A DNA stretch of 64,000 nucleotides from Luminiphilus sp051201685. Lineage in GTDB: Bacteria > Pseudomonadota > Gammaproteobacteria > Pseudomonadales > Halieaceae. Below are positions 46,101-54,854 of the stretch, one piece after another. Both the position numbers and the translations under genes were made by a program. Each line of letters starts with the position of its first letter. Position 1 is the stretch's first letter. The stretch spans positions 2,356,001-2,420,000 of the forward strand of contig NZ_CP179213.1 of the NCBI RefSeq assembly GCF_051201685.1. The letters run 5' to 3'. The notes below the pieces were generated by a model, which searched no databases, was not told the origin of the DNA, and saw only the letters and a program-made list of their open reading frames with translations.

Positions 46101-47019
46101 CCGCAAAAGGTGCAATGGCGGTCGGGTGATTGTGGGTCTCAACTTTCATCAAAAGATGAATAGGTTCCTCGTGATAAGCGTATTCGCCGCTGTCCGGGTC
46201 GGGAAACCAGCGCCCACCCTCGTGACCCGCTACAACAGCAGCATTGTCAGAGTAAGCAGAGAGCACTCCCTGCCCCCCGACATGGTGGGTATGTCTAATC
46301 ATGCCAAACAATGAATGCTCACAATCCGCACCATCAATCGTCCAGCTCGCATTAAAAATTTTGTGCCGGCAGTGTTCTGAATTGGCCTGAGCGAACATCA
46401 TGAGTTCAATATCACTGGGATCGCGATTGAGATCCTGAAAAGCGCTGACTAGATAGTCAATTTCATCCTCTGCAAGGGCGAGACCTAGTTGTTCATTGGC
46501 GTCACGTAGTGCCTCGTGTCCCCGCTCAAGAACGGCCACTCGATTAAACCGAGCTGGCTGGGCACTTTGAAAAAGCTGCTTTAACCCCACTGCACTTGCC
46601 AAAACAGACTCCACCATTCTGTCATGCAACAAACCATTGAGCGCAATCAGGTGGGTCTGGGGCAGCTCAGCTAGGCCTTGAATAACGTAGCAAGTACCGC
46701 GTTCTATGCGCTCGATGCCGGTAAAACCACAATTGTGAGCAATATCCGTCGCTTTACTTGACCAAGGAGAGATGGTGCCCAATCGAGGTACAACAATCAG
46801 ACAATTTTCATCCGCAGCAAGCGTTTCCCGTGCGATCTCGGCCGTGCTGGGTTGCAGCAACCGCGCTAGCTCGGCTCGATTGACTTCCCCCTGGTGAGCA
46901 ATCGCATAAACAAAGTAAGCATCCTCAAGCTGCAGCCCTGGATCGAAAGCCCTCAATGCGTTCGCCAATGCCATAAATCGCGGCGAAGTCAGCGCGGAAG
47001 ATCCGGGAAGAGTAAACAT
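43150..47019 (-). CDS. purL: phosphoribosylformylglycinamidine synthase (single-chain, PurL)
   Basis: 1289 residues from the ATG at 47017-47019 (GGAGG upstream). It makes FGAM from FGAR, glutamine and ATP in purine synthesis. Order: N-terminal PurS-like part, linker, two AIR-synthase-like repeats (for example KVETHNHPTAIAPFAGA) and a class I glutaminase domain with nucleophile Cys1129 in GVCNGCQML and the PHPERVFR His/Glu motif. Divergent from mltF with only 95 bp between, as in pseudomonads. Confidence 0.97.
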   Translation of the reverse strand: MFTLPGSSALTSPRFMALANALRAFDPGLQLEDAYFVYAIAHQGEVNRAELARLLQPSTAEIARETLAADENCLIVVPRLGTISPWSSKATDIAHNCGFTGIERIERGTCYVIQGLAELPQTHLIALNGLLHDRMVESVLASAVGLKQLFQSAQPARFNRVAVLERGHEALRDANEQLGLALAEDEIDYLVSAFQDLNRDPSDIELMMFAQANSEHCRHKIFNASWTIDGADCEHSLFGMIRHTHHVGGQGVLSAYSDNAAVVAGHEGGRWFPDPDSGEYAYHEEPIHLLMKVETHNHPTAIAPFAGAATGSGGEIRDEGAVGRGSKPKAGLAGFTVSHLEIPDQPQPWELGYGRPGRIVSPLQIMLDGPIGAAAFNNEFGRPNLAGYFRTFEVATDQGVKGYHKPIMIAGGFGNIREEHVQKGGFEPGAHLVVLGGPAMLIGLGGGAASSMASGESDEALDFASVQRHNPEMERRCQEVIDRCWALGEDSPIAFIHDVGAGGLSNALPELVKDGGRGGSIDLRSIPSDEPGMSPLEIWCNEAQERYVLAIEPEHLARFEAICQRERCPYAVVGQATENLHLEVADSQFEDSPVDLPMGLLFGKPPKMHREAQRGVSCGDDFVAELRPAEALQRVLQFPAVGSKSFLITIGDRSVTGLVARDQMVGPWQVPVADCAVTTVSMDSHLGEAMSMGERTPVALLSGPASARLSIAEAITNILASPVAKLSDIRLSANWMCAAGHGDNDAILFDTVKAVGLEFCPQLGITVPVGKDSMSMRTSWQEQGAEKSVTAPVSLIVSAFAPVGDVRTTLTPELVADENTELLLVDLGHGKNRLGGSVLAQCWGALGSEVPDVDAADLKALFEFISQLKSRDLILAYHDRSDGGLITTLLEMAFAARCGLNIAVAEEGSAALAALFNEEIGVVLQVNGADVHAIEALAIEVGLGGCVHRIASPRLDQRVVVNSPGFELIDSQRGALQQLWSSTSHQVQRLRDNPECADQEFENILQEDPGLSAELTFEPGNDTAAPFIATGASPRVAILREQGVNGQSEMAAAFHRAGFTTVDVHMSDLLQGSVTLDGFRGFAACGGFSYGDVLGAGEGWAKTILFNSELREAFSTFFERPDTFSLGVCNGCQMLSNLSELIPGASHWPRFARNTSEQYEARLTMVRIEDSPSVLLSEMAGSMLPIVVAHGEGRAQFASDERLTAANSSGSVSLRYVDHSGSVTQRYPYNPNGSPSGIAGLSSMDGRVTIMMPHPERVFRTSQMSWAPNEWQEDSGWMRLFRNARAWLG

Positions 47020-47114
47020 GTTGTACCTCCAGCTTTGGGAGGCAGCAGTATACCTGTGGCGACGAGGCATCAACACATCGGACAGCGGTTTATCGCACAC
47101 GTTACACTAGGACC

Positions 47115-48539
47115 ATGAGTTTTTTTAAAATCATTGCCATGTCGCTAGTGTTGATCTCGCTGTGGGGCTGTAGCGAGGACGACATTTTCCAAGAGCTTGC
47201 GGGGAATCGTGAGCTTGTTGTGGTGACGAGAAACAGCCCAACGACCTATTATTTTGACGGTGATCAGGCCTCTGGCTTTGAATATGACCTGATCAAGGCC
47301 TACGCCACTGCCCGGGGCTACACCCTGCGCGTCGAAGTGGCGTTTACCTTAGAGGAATTCATCCTTCAACTCGACCAGGGCCAAGTTCACCTGGGTGCCG
47401 CAGGAATGGCCATTAACAGTAAGCAAGCTGGGACACTTTTAGCGACGGCTCCCTACCTACAGCAGCGCCCAGTGGTCATCTATAAAAGCGGCAAGCGCCG
47501 CCCTCGCCGTTTGGCAGATTTGAGTCAGAGAGATGTGATTGTTCTGAGCGGCAGTAGTCACATCGAAGTGTTAGAAAACCTCAAAGAGCAAGTACCATTG
47601 CTTACTTGGCGCGAGGTGCAAATAGGCGACACTCTAGAACTGATGCAACTGGTCACGGAGGAGAAGGCCGAGCTCGCCGTGCTGGGGGCGGCTGAATTTC
47701 GGCTTCAACAACAGCTTTACCCACGTTTAGTTGCGGCACTTGATCTTGAAGTGGAGGAATCTATCGCTTGGTATCTGCCCAATATTTCAGGAGCTAGCGC
47801 CCTGCAGGCCGATATCAATCTATTTCTCGCAGCGGCGCGGCAATCAGGAGAGCTCGAGAAAATCCGTGAACGGCATTTTGGAACGACGCGCTTCTCATCG
47901 AGAATGGGCGCGTTTACCTTCAACCGGCGGGTCGAGAGCGTGCTCCCTAAGTGGCAGCCCCTTATTGAAAGAGTTGCCACTGAATATCAAATGGATTGGC
48001 GTCTGTTAGCCGCTGTTTCCTATCAAGAGTCACATTGGAACCCTACCGCCAGATCCAGAACAGGGGTTGAGGGGATGATGATGCTGACACGCAATACGGC
48101 CAAAGAGTTAAATGTTGTTGACCGCAGGGACCCCCAACAAAGCCTGCGAGGCGGTGCGCGCTTCATCAAAAATCTCCTGAGGCGCCTTCCTGCCGACATT
48201 GAGCAACCGCATCGGCTGTGGATGGCACTCGCGGCCTATAATATCGGGCTAGGCCACCTTGAAGACGCTAGAGTGATCGCCGAAAAAAAGGGTCTTAACC
48301 CCCATATTTGGTCCGATGTACGCTCGCAATTACCCAAGCTCCAAAACCCTGACGTTTATCCCAGCACACGATTTGGCTTTGCCCGGGGTAATGAGGCGGT
48401 CACTTATGTCGACAACATTCGTCAGTATTACTCTACCCTACAGCTGATGGCTGTGGCGGATGAACGCATCCAGCCCCCGATCAATGTCGCGGAGATGGCC
48501 GGGAATAACTCAGCATTGGCGCTGCCGATCGCCCTGTAG
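47115..48539 (+). CDS. mltF: membrane-bound lytic murein transglycosylase F
   Basis: 474 residues. N-terminal lipoprotein-type signal with SLWGC (Cys18); residues about 30-255 are a solute-binding-protein-like module and the C-terminal part a lytic transglycosylase domain with catalytic Glu305 in YQESHWNPTA. It cleaves glycan strands with 1,6-anhydromuramoyl formation, on the outer membrane. A -10-like TACACT ends only 7 bases before the ATG, so the transcript may have almost no leader. Confidence 0.95.
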   Translation: MSFFKIIAMSLVLISLWGCSEDDIFQELAGNRELVVVTRNSPTTYYFDGDQASGFEYDLIKAYATARGYTLRVEVAFTLEEFILQLDQGQVHLGAAGMAINSKQAGTLLATAPYLQQRPVVIYKSGKRRPRRLADLSQRDVIVLSGSSHIEVLENLKEQVPLLTWREVQIGDTLELMQLVTEEKAELAVLGAAEFRLQQQLYPRLVAALDLEVEESIAWYLPNISGASALQADINLFLAAARQSGELEKIRERHFGTTRFSSRMGAFTFNRRVESVLPKWQPLIERVATEYQMDWRLLAAVSYQESHWNPTARSRTGVEGMMMLTRNTAKELNVVDRRDPQQSLRGGARFIKNLLRRLPADIEQPHRLWMALAAYNIGLGHLEDARVIAEKKGLNPHIWSDVRSQLPKLQNPDVYPSTRFGFARGNEAVTYVDNIRQYYSTLQLMAVADERIQPPINVAEMAGNNSALALPIAL

Positions 48540-48580
48540 TGACCAGTGCGAAGTGACCCCCAACCACCAAACCTCAATAC

Positions 48581-49228
48581 CTAAGCAGCGTCTTGAGGCA
48601 CGTTCGAATAATAGTGCCAACACAACAAAGCCAGCGCGCTTTTATGGGGAGAGAAAGGCTCTGCCAAACTCTCAGTTTGCTTCGAAGTTGGCCGCTCGGA
48701 AAGACCCAAAAGGCGCCCGAAACCAACCCGCACGGCAAGATCACCGCTAGGCCAGATATCGGTGCGGCCCAAAGAAAACATCAGATACATTTGGGCCGAC
48801 CAAGCACCGAAGCCGCGGATTGCGGTGATGCGCTCTAACACCTCCTCATCAGACATTTTCGGTAAATCTAGTAGCGGTAAATCATCCTCGACAACAGCAG
48901 TAGCTAAACTGCGCAGATACGAGACTTTTTGACGGGACAAACCTGCGGCACGCAGGGCCTCCTCATCACGGGACAAAAGCACTCCGGGCTCGAGTTGACC
49001 GTTGAGTGATGCCACTAAACGTTGCGTGATTGCCTCTGCAGCTCGAGTCGATACCTGTTGCCCCACCACTATTTTAGCCAGCGAATCGAAGCCATGGGCT
49101 CGCTTCCGAGCGGGGGGGAAGCCAACAAGATTTAGGGCTTCCGCAACGCGGGTATCGCTATCTGCCGCCGCGTTAAGCGCTTTCTTAATATGAGCATCGG
49201 TCAGTCGATAATTGGCAACGCGTTCCAC
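48581..49228 (-). CDS. DNA-3-methyladenine glycosylase II, AlkA-type (HhH-GPD)
   Basis: 215 residues. Helix-hairpin-helix-GPD superfamily: FDSLAKIVVGQQVSTRAA, then the hairpin IRGFGAWSAQMYLM and catalytic Asp163 in WPSGDLAV. Substrates of such enzymes are alkylated bases such as 3-methyladenine. It lacks the N-terminal domain of E. coli AlkA, as is common for this shorter group. No adjacent Ada-type regulator. Confidence 0.9.
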   Translation of the reverse strand: MERVANYRLTDAHIKKALNAAADSDTRVAEALNLVGFPPARKRAHGFDSLAKIVVGQQVSTRAAEAITQRLVASLNGQLEPGVLLSRDEEALRAAGLSRQKVSYLRSLATAVVEDDLPLLDLPKMSDEEVLERITAIRGFGAWSAQMYLMFSLGRTDIWPSGDLAVRVGFGRLLGLSERPTSKQTESLAEPFSPHKSALALLCWHYYSNVPQDAA

Positions 49229-49428
49229 TGGCTATAAACCTCGAGCACGGCACTTGAGAATGAGGCTTAGCCTGACCCTGGGCACCAACATTGGCAACGG
49301 ATTTTTGTTCATTTTTCAATATCTGATGTCGCACCTTTGGGCCCCTGGCCCTTTTACGGCGTAAGCACGGAACACTCAAGCCGCGGCCGCACTCCCATGA
49401 CTCTCGTAGAGACCACTGCTCGCGGCAC
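49229..49428. other. intergenic, no gene seen
   Basis: 200 bases between the glycosylase and tadA genes. A 118-codon open frame crossing it on the minus strand overlaps tadA and has no recognisable sequence; I do not call it. Confidence 0.5.
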
Positions 49429-49914
49429 TTAAATTGAAGAACCCGACTTACTATTCCGGTGACGATCTCGCCGGCCTTGGAAGAACTGTCGAAGTAAATT
49501 CGCAGACGCGTCGCTGGCGACACCCTCTGTCCACTCCACACGGTGATTCAGGGCTGGATTGTTGAAGGTTGAGGCCGTGCTGACCACAGCGCCCGCTTTA
49601 GGCTCACGAGCGGCAAACACCAACCGCTGAACCCGAGCGTGAATCAGAGCACCACAACACATGGTGCAGGGTTCCAAGGTCACGTATAGCGTGGTGCCCG
49701 GCAGTCGATAATTAGCGACCTTCTGACTAGCTGACCTGAGTGCCAGTACTTCTGCATGAGCCGTTGGGTCGCAACCCGCGATCTGTGCGTTACTCGCCAC
49801 GGCTAAAACCTCTCCAGTATCTGCGACCAAGACTGCACCGACAGGCACCTCATCCCTGGCGCCAGCAGTACTTGCGGCCTCAAGCGCCAAAGCCATGTAG
49901 TCATGATCGTCCAA
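49429..49914 (-). CDS. tadA: tRNA-specific adenosine deaminase TadA
   Basis: 161 residues. Zinc and catalytic motifs HAEV (in PTAHAEVLAL) and PCTMCCGALIHARV are intact. It converts A34 to inosine in tRNA-Arg(ACG), an essential reaction. The nearness of mltF and purL matches the conserved purL-mltF-tadA order of pseudomonads, with the glycosylase gene inserted between. Confidence 0.95.
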   Translation of the reverse strand: MDDHDYMALALEAASTAGARDEVPVGAVLVADTGEVLAVASNAQIAGCDPTAHAEVLALRSASQKVANYRLPGTTLYVTLEPCTMCCGALIHARVQRLVFAAREPKAGAVVSTASTFNNPALNHRVEWTEGVASDASANLLRQFFQGRRDRHRNSKSGSSI

Positions 49915-50011
49915 GTTCTAACCCTCTGCGGTTGAAGAGCGCCTGTGCGGTCGAAACCAAGTGCTCATTGTGCCATCCGACGCGGATTCCATCATTACCA
50001 GATTCCGACCA

Positions 50012-50047
50012 TAAAAAAACCCCGCGAGTTTCGTCGCAGGGTTTCTT
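50012..50047 (-). terminator. intrinsic terminator after the EF-G gene
   Basis: Read on the minus strand: AACCCTGCGA / TCGCGGGGTT stem with one mismatch, then a run of seven T's (50013-50019 on the plus strand as A's). Confidence 0.85.
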
Positions 50048-50093
50048 TACTGTAGGACCTTGCCGAGCGGGTCCTACTGCTATGAGGCGCTTA

Positions 50094-52181
50094 TTATGCT
50101 TTAGCGGCTCGTCGCTCTTTCTCTTCCACAATCACCTTCTCCGAGACAGATGCAGGGCAAGGTAGGTAGTGGGAGAATTCCATAGAGAACTGACCACGTC
50201 CCGAGGTTATTGTTCTCAGGTGCCCGATATATCCAAACATCTCTGCCAGCGGCACGTCGGCCTTGATACGAATACCCGTAGGCGTTGAGTCTTGATCCTT
50301 GATCATGCCTCGACGTCGATTCAAGTCACCAATGACATCTCCAACATTATCTTCAGGAGCAAACACGTCAACTTTCATCACCGGTTCAATCAGCTGAGGG
50401 CTCGCCTTAGGCATTGACTGCCGGTAAGCACCCTTGGCCGCCAACTCAAAGGCAATCGCCGAGGAGTCGACCGCGTGGAAACCACCGTCATGAAGCTCCA
50501 CTGCAACGTCGAGTACGGGGAATCCAGCCAGAGGGCCCTCTTCCATCATGACTCGGAAGCCCTTCTCAATTGCTGGGAAGAATTCCTTGGGTACGTTGCC
50601 GCCGACAACGCTTGACTTAAACTGGTAACCGCTGCCTGGCTCACCAGGAATAATTTTGTAATCGATCTTTCCGAATTGACCTGAACCGCCCGACTGCTTC
50701 TTATGAGTGTAAGAATCCTCGATCGCGCTGGTGATTGTCTCGCGGTAAGCCACCTGTGGCTGACCCACATCAAGCTCGACGCCATAGGTTCGCTTTAAAA
50801 TATCGACTTTAATGTCCAGGTGGAGCTCACCCATTCCCTTGAGAATGGTCTCTCCTGAATCCTCGTCGGTCTCGACGCGGAAAGAGGGGTCCTCTGCAAT
50901 CATCTTACCGATTGCAACACCCATTTTTTCTGTACCGGCCTTATCCTTAGGGGCCACCGCGATAGAAATAACGGGCTCTGGGAATACCATCGCCTCAAGG
51001 GTGCAGGGCTCTGCGGTGCTGCACAGGGTGTGACCCGTCTGGACGTTTTTCATGCCTACGCAGGCAAAAATGTCACCCGCTTGCGCCCTATCGATTTCGT
51101 TGCGCTCATCGGCGTGCATTTCAACCATTCGGCCGACGCGCTCGGTTTTCCCAGTCGCAGAGTTGAGAATGGTGTCGCCTTTTTTAATCTGCCCCGAGTA
51201 GACCCGAATGAAAGTCAGTGCACCGAAGCGATCATCCATGATTTTGAACGCCAGCGCTCGAAACGGCTCTTCGGTCGAGACTATCGCCTTTTCGCCGGTA
51301 GCATTGCCCTCCTCGTCGGTCAGATCCTGCGGATCCACTTCCGTGGGGCTTGGCAGGTAGTCAACAACCGCGTTGAGTACCAGCTGAATGCCCTTGTTCT
51401 TAAACGCCGAACCACAATAAGTGGGGAAAAAGTGCAGTCTACGCGTACCCTCTCGGATGCAGCGCTTGATGTCGTCCATAGAGGGCTCTTCACCCTCCAT
51501 ATAGGCCATCATGACGTCATCGTCCATCTCCACCGCGGCTTCGATGAGCTGTTCGCGGTACATTGCAGCGTCGTCGACCAAATCAGCGGGAATATCGGTC
51601 ACTTCGTAGTTTTCGGGCAAGCCTGAGTCGTCCCAGATGTATGCCTTTTGAGTCAGAATATCGACCACACCGGTGAACTCGTCCTCAGTGCCGATAGGCA
51701 GTGTCATCACTAACGGGTTTGCACCCAATACATTTCGTACCTGATCTACAACTCGGTAAAAGTCAGCACCGATGCGATCAAGTTTGTTGACGAAGATAAG
51801 GCGAGAAACCTCTGAATCATTAGCGTAGCGCCAGTTAGTTTCTGACTGAGGCTCAACGCCACCTGATCCGCAAAAAACACCGACGCCGCCATCCAAAACT
51901 TTCAGTGACCGGTACACCTCAACCGTAAAATCGACGTGTCCAGGAGTATCAATAATGTTTAAGCGATGGTCATCCCAGAAGCAGGTCGTTGCTGCCGATT
52001 GAATGGTGATACCACGCTCCTGCTCCTGCTCCATGAAATCGGTGGTTGCGGCACCATCATGGACTTCACCGGTCTTGTGGATTTTACCGGTTAGCTTAAG
52101 GATACGCTCAGTCGTCGTTGTCTTACCGGCATCAACGTGTGCAAAGATGCCAATATTTCGGTAGATGGATAAGTCTGTCAT
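50094..52181 (-). CDS. fusA: elongation factor G, EF-G2 type
   Basis: 695 residues from the ATG at 52179-52181, giving the usual MTDLSIYRNIGIFAHVDAGK start (P-loop 14-21). All five EF-G domains are present. The gene is alone, not in a str operon with rpsL-rpsG-tufA, and features such as SGGVEPQSETNWRYAN resemble the second EF-G (fusA2) of Vibrio/Shewanella/Pseudomonas. It should act in ribosome translocation or recycling, probably beside a canonical EF-G encoded elsewhere (inference). A good terminator follows. Confidence 0.92.
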   Translation of the reverse strand: MTDLSIYRNIGIFAHVDAGKTTTTERILKLTGKIHKTGEVHDGAATTDFMEQEQERGITIQSAATTCFWDDHRLNIIDTPGHVDFTVEVYRSLKVLDGGVGVFCGSGGVEPQSETNWRYANDSEVSRLIFVNKLDRIGADFYRVVDQVRNVLGANPLVMTLPIGTEDEFTGVVDILTQKAYIWDDSGLPENYEVTDIPADLVDDAAMYREQLIEAAVEMDDDVMMAYMEGEEPSMDDIKRCIREGTRRLHFFPTYCGSAFKNKGIQLVLNAVVDYLPSPTEVDPQDLTDEEGNATGEKAIVSTEEPFRALAFKIMDDRFGALTFIRVYSGQIKKGDTILNSATGKTERVGRMVEMHADERNEIDRAQAGDIFACVGMKNVQTGHTLCSTAEPCTLEAMVFPEPVISIAVAPKDKAGTEKMGVAIGKMIAEDPSFRVETDEDSGETILKGMGELHLDIKVDILKRTYGVELDVGQPQVAYRETITSAIEDSYTHKKQSGGSGQFGKIDYKIIPGEPGSGYQFKSSVVGGNVPKEFFPAIEKGFRVMMEEGPLAGFPVLDVAVELHDGGFHAVDSSAIAFELAAKGAYRQSMPKASPQLIEPVMKVDVFAPEDNVGDVIGDLNRRRGMIKDQDSTPTGIRIKADVPLAEMFGYIGHLRTITSGRGQFSMEFSHYLPCPASVSEKVIVEEKERRAAKA

Positions 52182-52733
52182 GGTTTTTGTCGCCCAGTCG
52201 GAATTAATTCTTGGTTGCCTACACCCAAACCCCTTGTACAGTGCACCGCTCGATGCAGGAACACATCGGCAACGCTTGCGCGGTACAGTCACCAAAAAGA
52301 GGCCGTAGACGTCGTCACAGAGTCGTGCCAGCAACGTGCTGCCGACCCATGTGCAATTCGTGGTGCGCTATGTACCACATCCGGAGTTTCAGCTGAAGGG
52401 GCTGCCGCCATTTAAGGTGGGCAAAGCGGAAAAAATACGGTTTTCTTTCCCAAAAATGCCAATTTGGGCCTTTTTGTCCCTCGCAATCGGCACTCGCCCG
52501 GAGACACCGGCCATTTTCCTTTTTTTGCTAATCCACCGGGTTCAATTTGAGCCCGCACCCCGCACAGGATCCGATTGATGATATTGACTCGCTCCACAAC
52601 GTGCTCGTGCAAGCATTTCCCAAATTGCTCCCTAACTGCACTGCAAAGCACTGAACATAGCGATACAAAACTTGCTCGGCCTCGCCACCTGATCTAGCGT
52701 GTCAGCAATAACCACAACGATTAAGGGATAGAC
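52182..52733. other. intergenic region between EF-G and amidase genes
   Basis: 552 bases. Three short open frames (up to 80 codons) lack motifs and ribosome sites. I see no tRNA cloverleaf or clear terminator. It must hold the promoters of the two divergent genes, but none stands out. Confidence 0.5.
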
Positions 52734-54194
52734 ATGACCAGCCTCGCCTTCGAAAGCGGCCTCCAGCTGGCCGAGCGCCTGAAGAAAGGAGACCTTAGCG
52801 CCGTTGAATTGCTTGATTATTTTCTGGACAGAGTGGGTCGCTTTAACCCGCAGCTAAACGCCGTCATAGAACTGCAAGAAGAAAAGGCCAGAGAGTGGGC
52901 CGACGCCGCAGACAAGGCACGAGCTGGGCATCCCGCAGAGTCCCTCGCACCCTTTCAAGGCGTACCGATGACGATTAAAGAAAGTTTCGATGTCACAGGA
53001 ATGCGCACAACACGTGGCAACCCGGCTTTCGAGCACCACGTCGCCAAAATCGATGCCCTAGCTGTATCGCGTCTGCGAAAAGCTGGTGCCAATATCTTTG
53101 GCAAAACTAACGTGCCTCTGGACCTCGCCGATTTTCAGTCATACAACGCCATTTACGGGACTACGAATAACCCCTGGGATATCGAGCGCACCGCCGGGGG
53201 CTCCTCAGGGGGCTCCGCGGTCGCGATGGCCGCCGGCTTATCCGGCATTGAAAACGGCTCAGATATTGGCGGCTCCATTCGAAATCCAGCCCATTATTGC
53301 GGGGTGTTCGGCCACAAACCCACCTGGGGACTGTTGCCACCGAGAGGACATGCAGCGCCAGGGGTCTTGGCACAGTCTGATTTAGCCGTTATTGGCCCAA
53401 TCGCGCGCAGCGCTCGAGATTTGGAGGCCCTACTGCTGGCAGAGGCAGGGCCTGATGAAATCATGGCTGGCGGCTATCGGTTGGATTTATCCCGCCCCAC
53501 CTTTTCAGATCTAAAGGAATTACGAATCGCAGCCATGGTCAACCACCCACTCGCGCCGGTGTCGCAAATTTGTGAAGCTCGGGTTGAGGGAGTGCTAGAC
53601 ATCATTCGACATGCTGGAGGCAAGGTAAACTACGACGCCCGACCTGACTTCGATTTGGGTGCGGGACATGAGGTCTACCAAAATTTACTTTGGGCGGTTA
53701 TGGCGTCCCGCTCAGATGACGCAACTTATGCCCAATTGACTGAGGAGGTCGCGGCACTAGCACCCGATGATCAATCAGCACGGGCGCAAAACCTCAGGGC
53801 ACGGTTTGCAACCTACCGCGACTACAGCACCGCCAATGAGGCCCGAACGCATCAACGCTGGGCGTGGCATCAGTTTTTTCAAGAGTATGACGTGATGGTG
53901 ACGCCAATAATGGCCACCCCCGCCTTCCCGCACGATCATCAACCCTTTGGGCAACGTACCGTTGAAGTTGATGGCGCACCACGGCCCTATTTCGAGCAGT
54001 TATTTTGGGCCGGCCTTGCGATTAACAGCTACTTGCCTGCCACGATTGTGCCCACAGGAACTCTCGGTGGGGGCTTGCCTGTGGGTGTGCAAATCATCGG
54101 ACCTGAATTTGGCGATTTAAAAGTGCTGCATGTTGCCAAGCTTTTGGAGCAGGAAGGCTTGGCGTTTGTGCCGCCCCCGGGTTACGAGGATTAA
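52734..54194 (+). CDS. amidase-signature family amidohydrolase
   Basis: 486 residues. Amidase signature with Ser-cisSer-Lys triad: Lys82 in TIKES, the GGSSGGSA block near 157-164 and the nucleophile Ser in GSDIGGSIR near 180. No signal peptide, so cytosolic. Such enzymes hydrolyse aliphatic or aromatic amides; it is not a GatA by context or sequence feel (no gatC/gatB neighbours). RBS AGGGA precedes the ATG. Confidence 0.9.
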   Translation: MTSLAFESGLQLAERLKKGDLSAVELLDYFLDRVGRFNPQLNAVIELQEEKAREWADAADKARAGHPAESLAPFQGVPMTIKESFDVTGMRTTRGNPAFEHHVAKIDALAVSRLRKAGANIFGKTNVPLDLADFQSYNAIYGTTNNPWDIERTAGGSSGGSAVAMAAGLSGIENGSDIGGSIRNPAHYCGVFGHKPTWGLLPPRGHAAPGVLAQSDLAVIGPIARSARDLEALLLAEAGPDEIMAGGYRLDLSRPTFSDLKELRIAAMVNHPLAPVSQICEARVEGVLDIIRHAGGKVNYDARPDFDLGAGHEVYQNLLWAVMASRSDDATYAQLTEEVAALAPDDQSARAQNLRARFATYRDYSTANEARTHQRWAWHQFFQEYDVMVTPIMATPAFPHDHQPFGQRTVEVDGAPRPYFEQLFWAGLAINSYLPATIVPTGTLGGGLPVGVQIIGPEFGDLKVLHVAKLLEQEGLAFVPPPGYED

Positions 54195-54263
54195 ATTTTG
54201 GCACCAGAGCAGGGTGACTCAGGTCTACCTGACTGATGGCCAGCTAAGCAGACCACCCCACGC

Positions 54264-54854
54264 TTAGTCATCACACAGCAATGACATTTTTGCTTTGGCA
54301 AATTCAAACTCTTGGGAAGTGGTTGCGTCTACCACCATTTGCTTGGCTTGCAAACACTCATCAGCTTCTTCCGCTGAAACTTCTGCCACCGCCGCAACCA
54401 CTGCCGCGTTGGCAGGCTGACAGTAGCCTGAAGAAATACGGCGGACATTGGCGGTCTCTCCCGCTTTTTCAACGGCTACGCAATCACCTCGCACAATTTC
54501 CGTTTGGTCGGTGACCACCTGTGCCATTCCCGCAGACCCCATGTCGATGGTGTACAACATGCCATGAGTACTTCCTTGGGAGCTCGAGGCGATTGCTCCA
54601 CCCGCTGCGGCACCGACAAGGGCATTACGCGCCTTCTTTTTGTTGCTTTTACCCCCGGCACTCGCCAGTCCAAGAGCGCCACCGACAACAGCGCCGCGAG
54701 GTACCGCGCTATTAAGATTAACCGTCTCTTTCTGGATGACCGTTCCGTATTGAACTATCACGTTTTGCCCCTTTTTTTGCGCCTGAACTGCCGGCACAAC
54801 AACTAAAAATGACGCAAACACAAGGGTAGTAGCAAAAGAAGAGGTACCGCGCAT
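54264..54854 (-). CDS. exported glycine-zipper protein
   Basis: 196 residues. Signal peptide about 1-25 (VQA-QKK). Residues 53-63 (RGAVVGGALGL) and 79-90 (LVGAAAGGAIAS) are glycine-zipper segments flanking a Lys-rich loop (69-75), as in SlyB/2TM glycine-zipper envelope proteins. The C-terminal third has four Cys, probably disulfide-bonded, and no known domain. No lipobox. Likely an envelope protein of unknown role. RBS AAGGAT lies before the ATG. Confidence 0.7.
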   Translation of the reverse strand: MRGTSSFATTLVFASFLVVVPAVQAQKKGQNVIVQYGTVIQKETVNLNSAVPRGAVVGGALGLASAGGKSNKKKARNALVGAAAGGAIASSSQGSTHGMLYTIDMGSAGMAQVVTDQTEIVRGDCVAVEKAGETANVRRISSGYCQPANAAVVAAVAEVSAEEADECLQAKQMVVDATTSQEFEFAKAKMSLLCDD

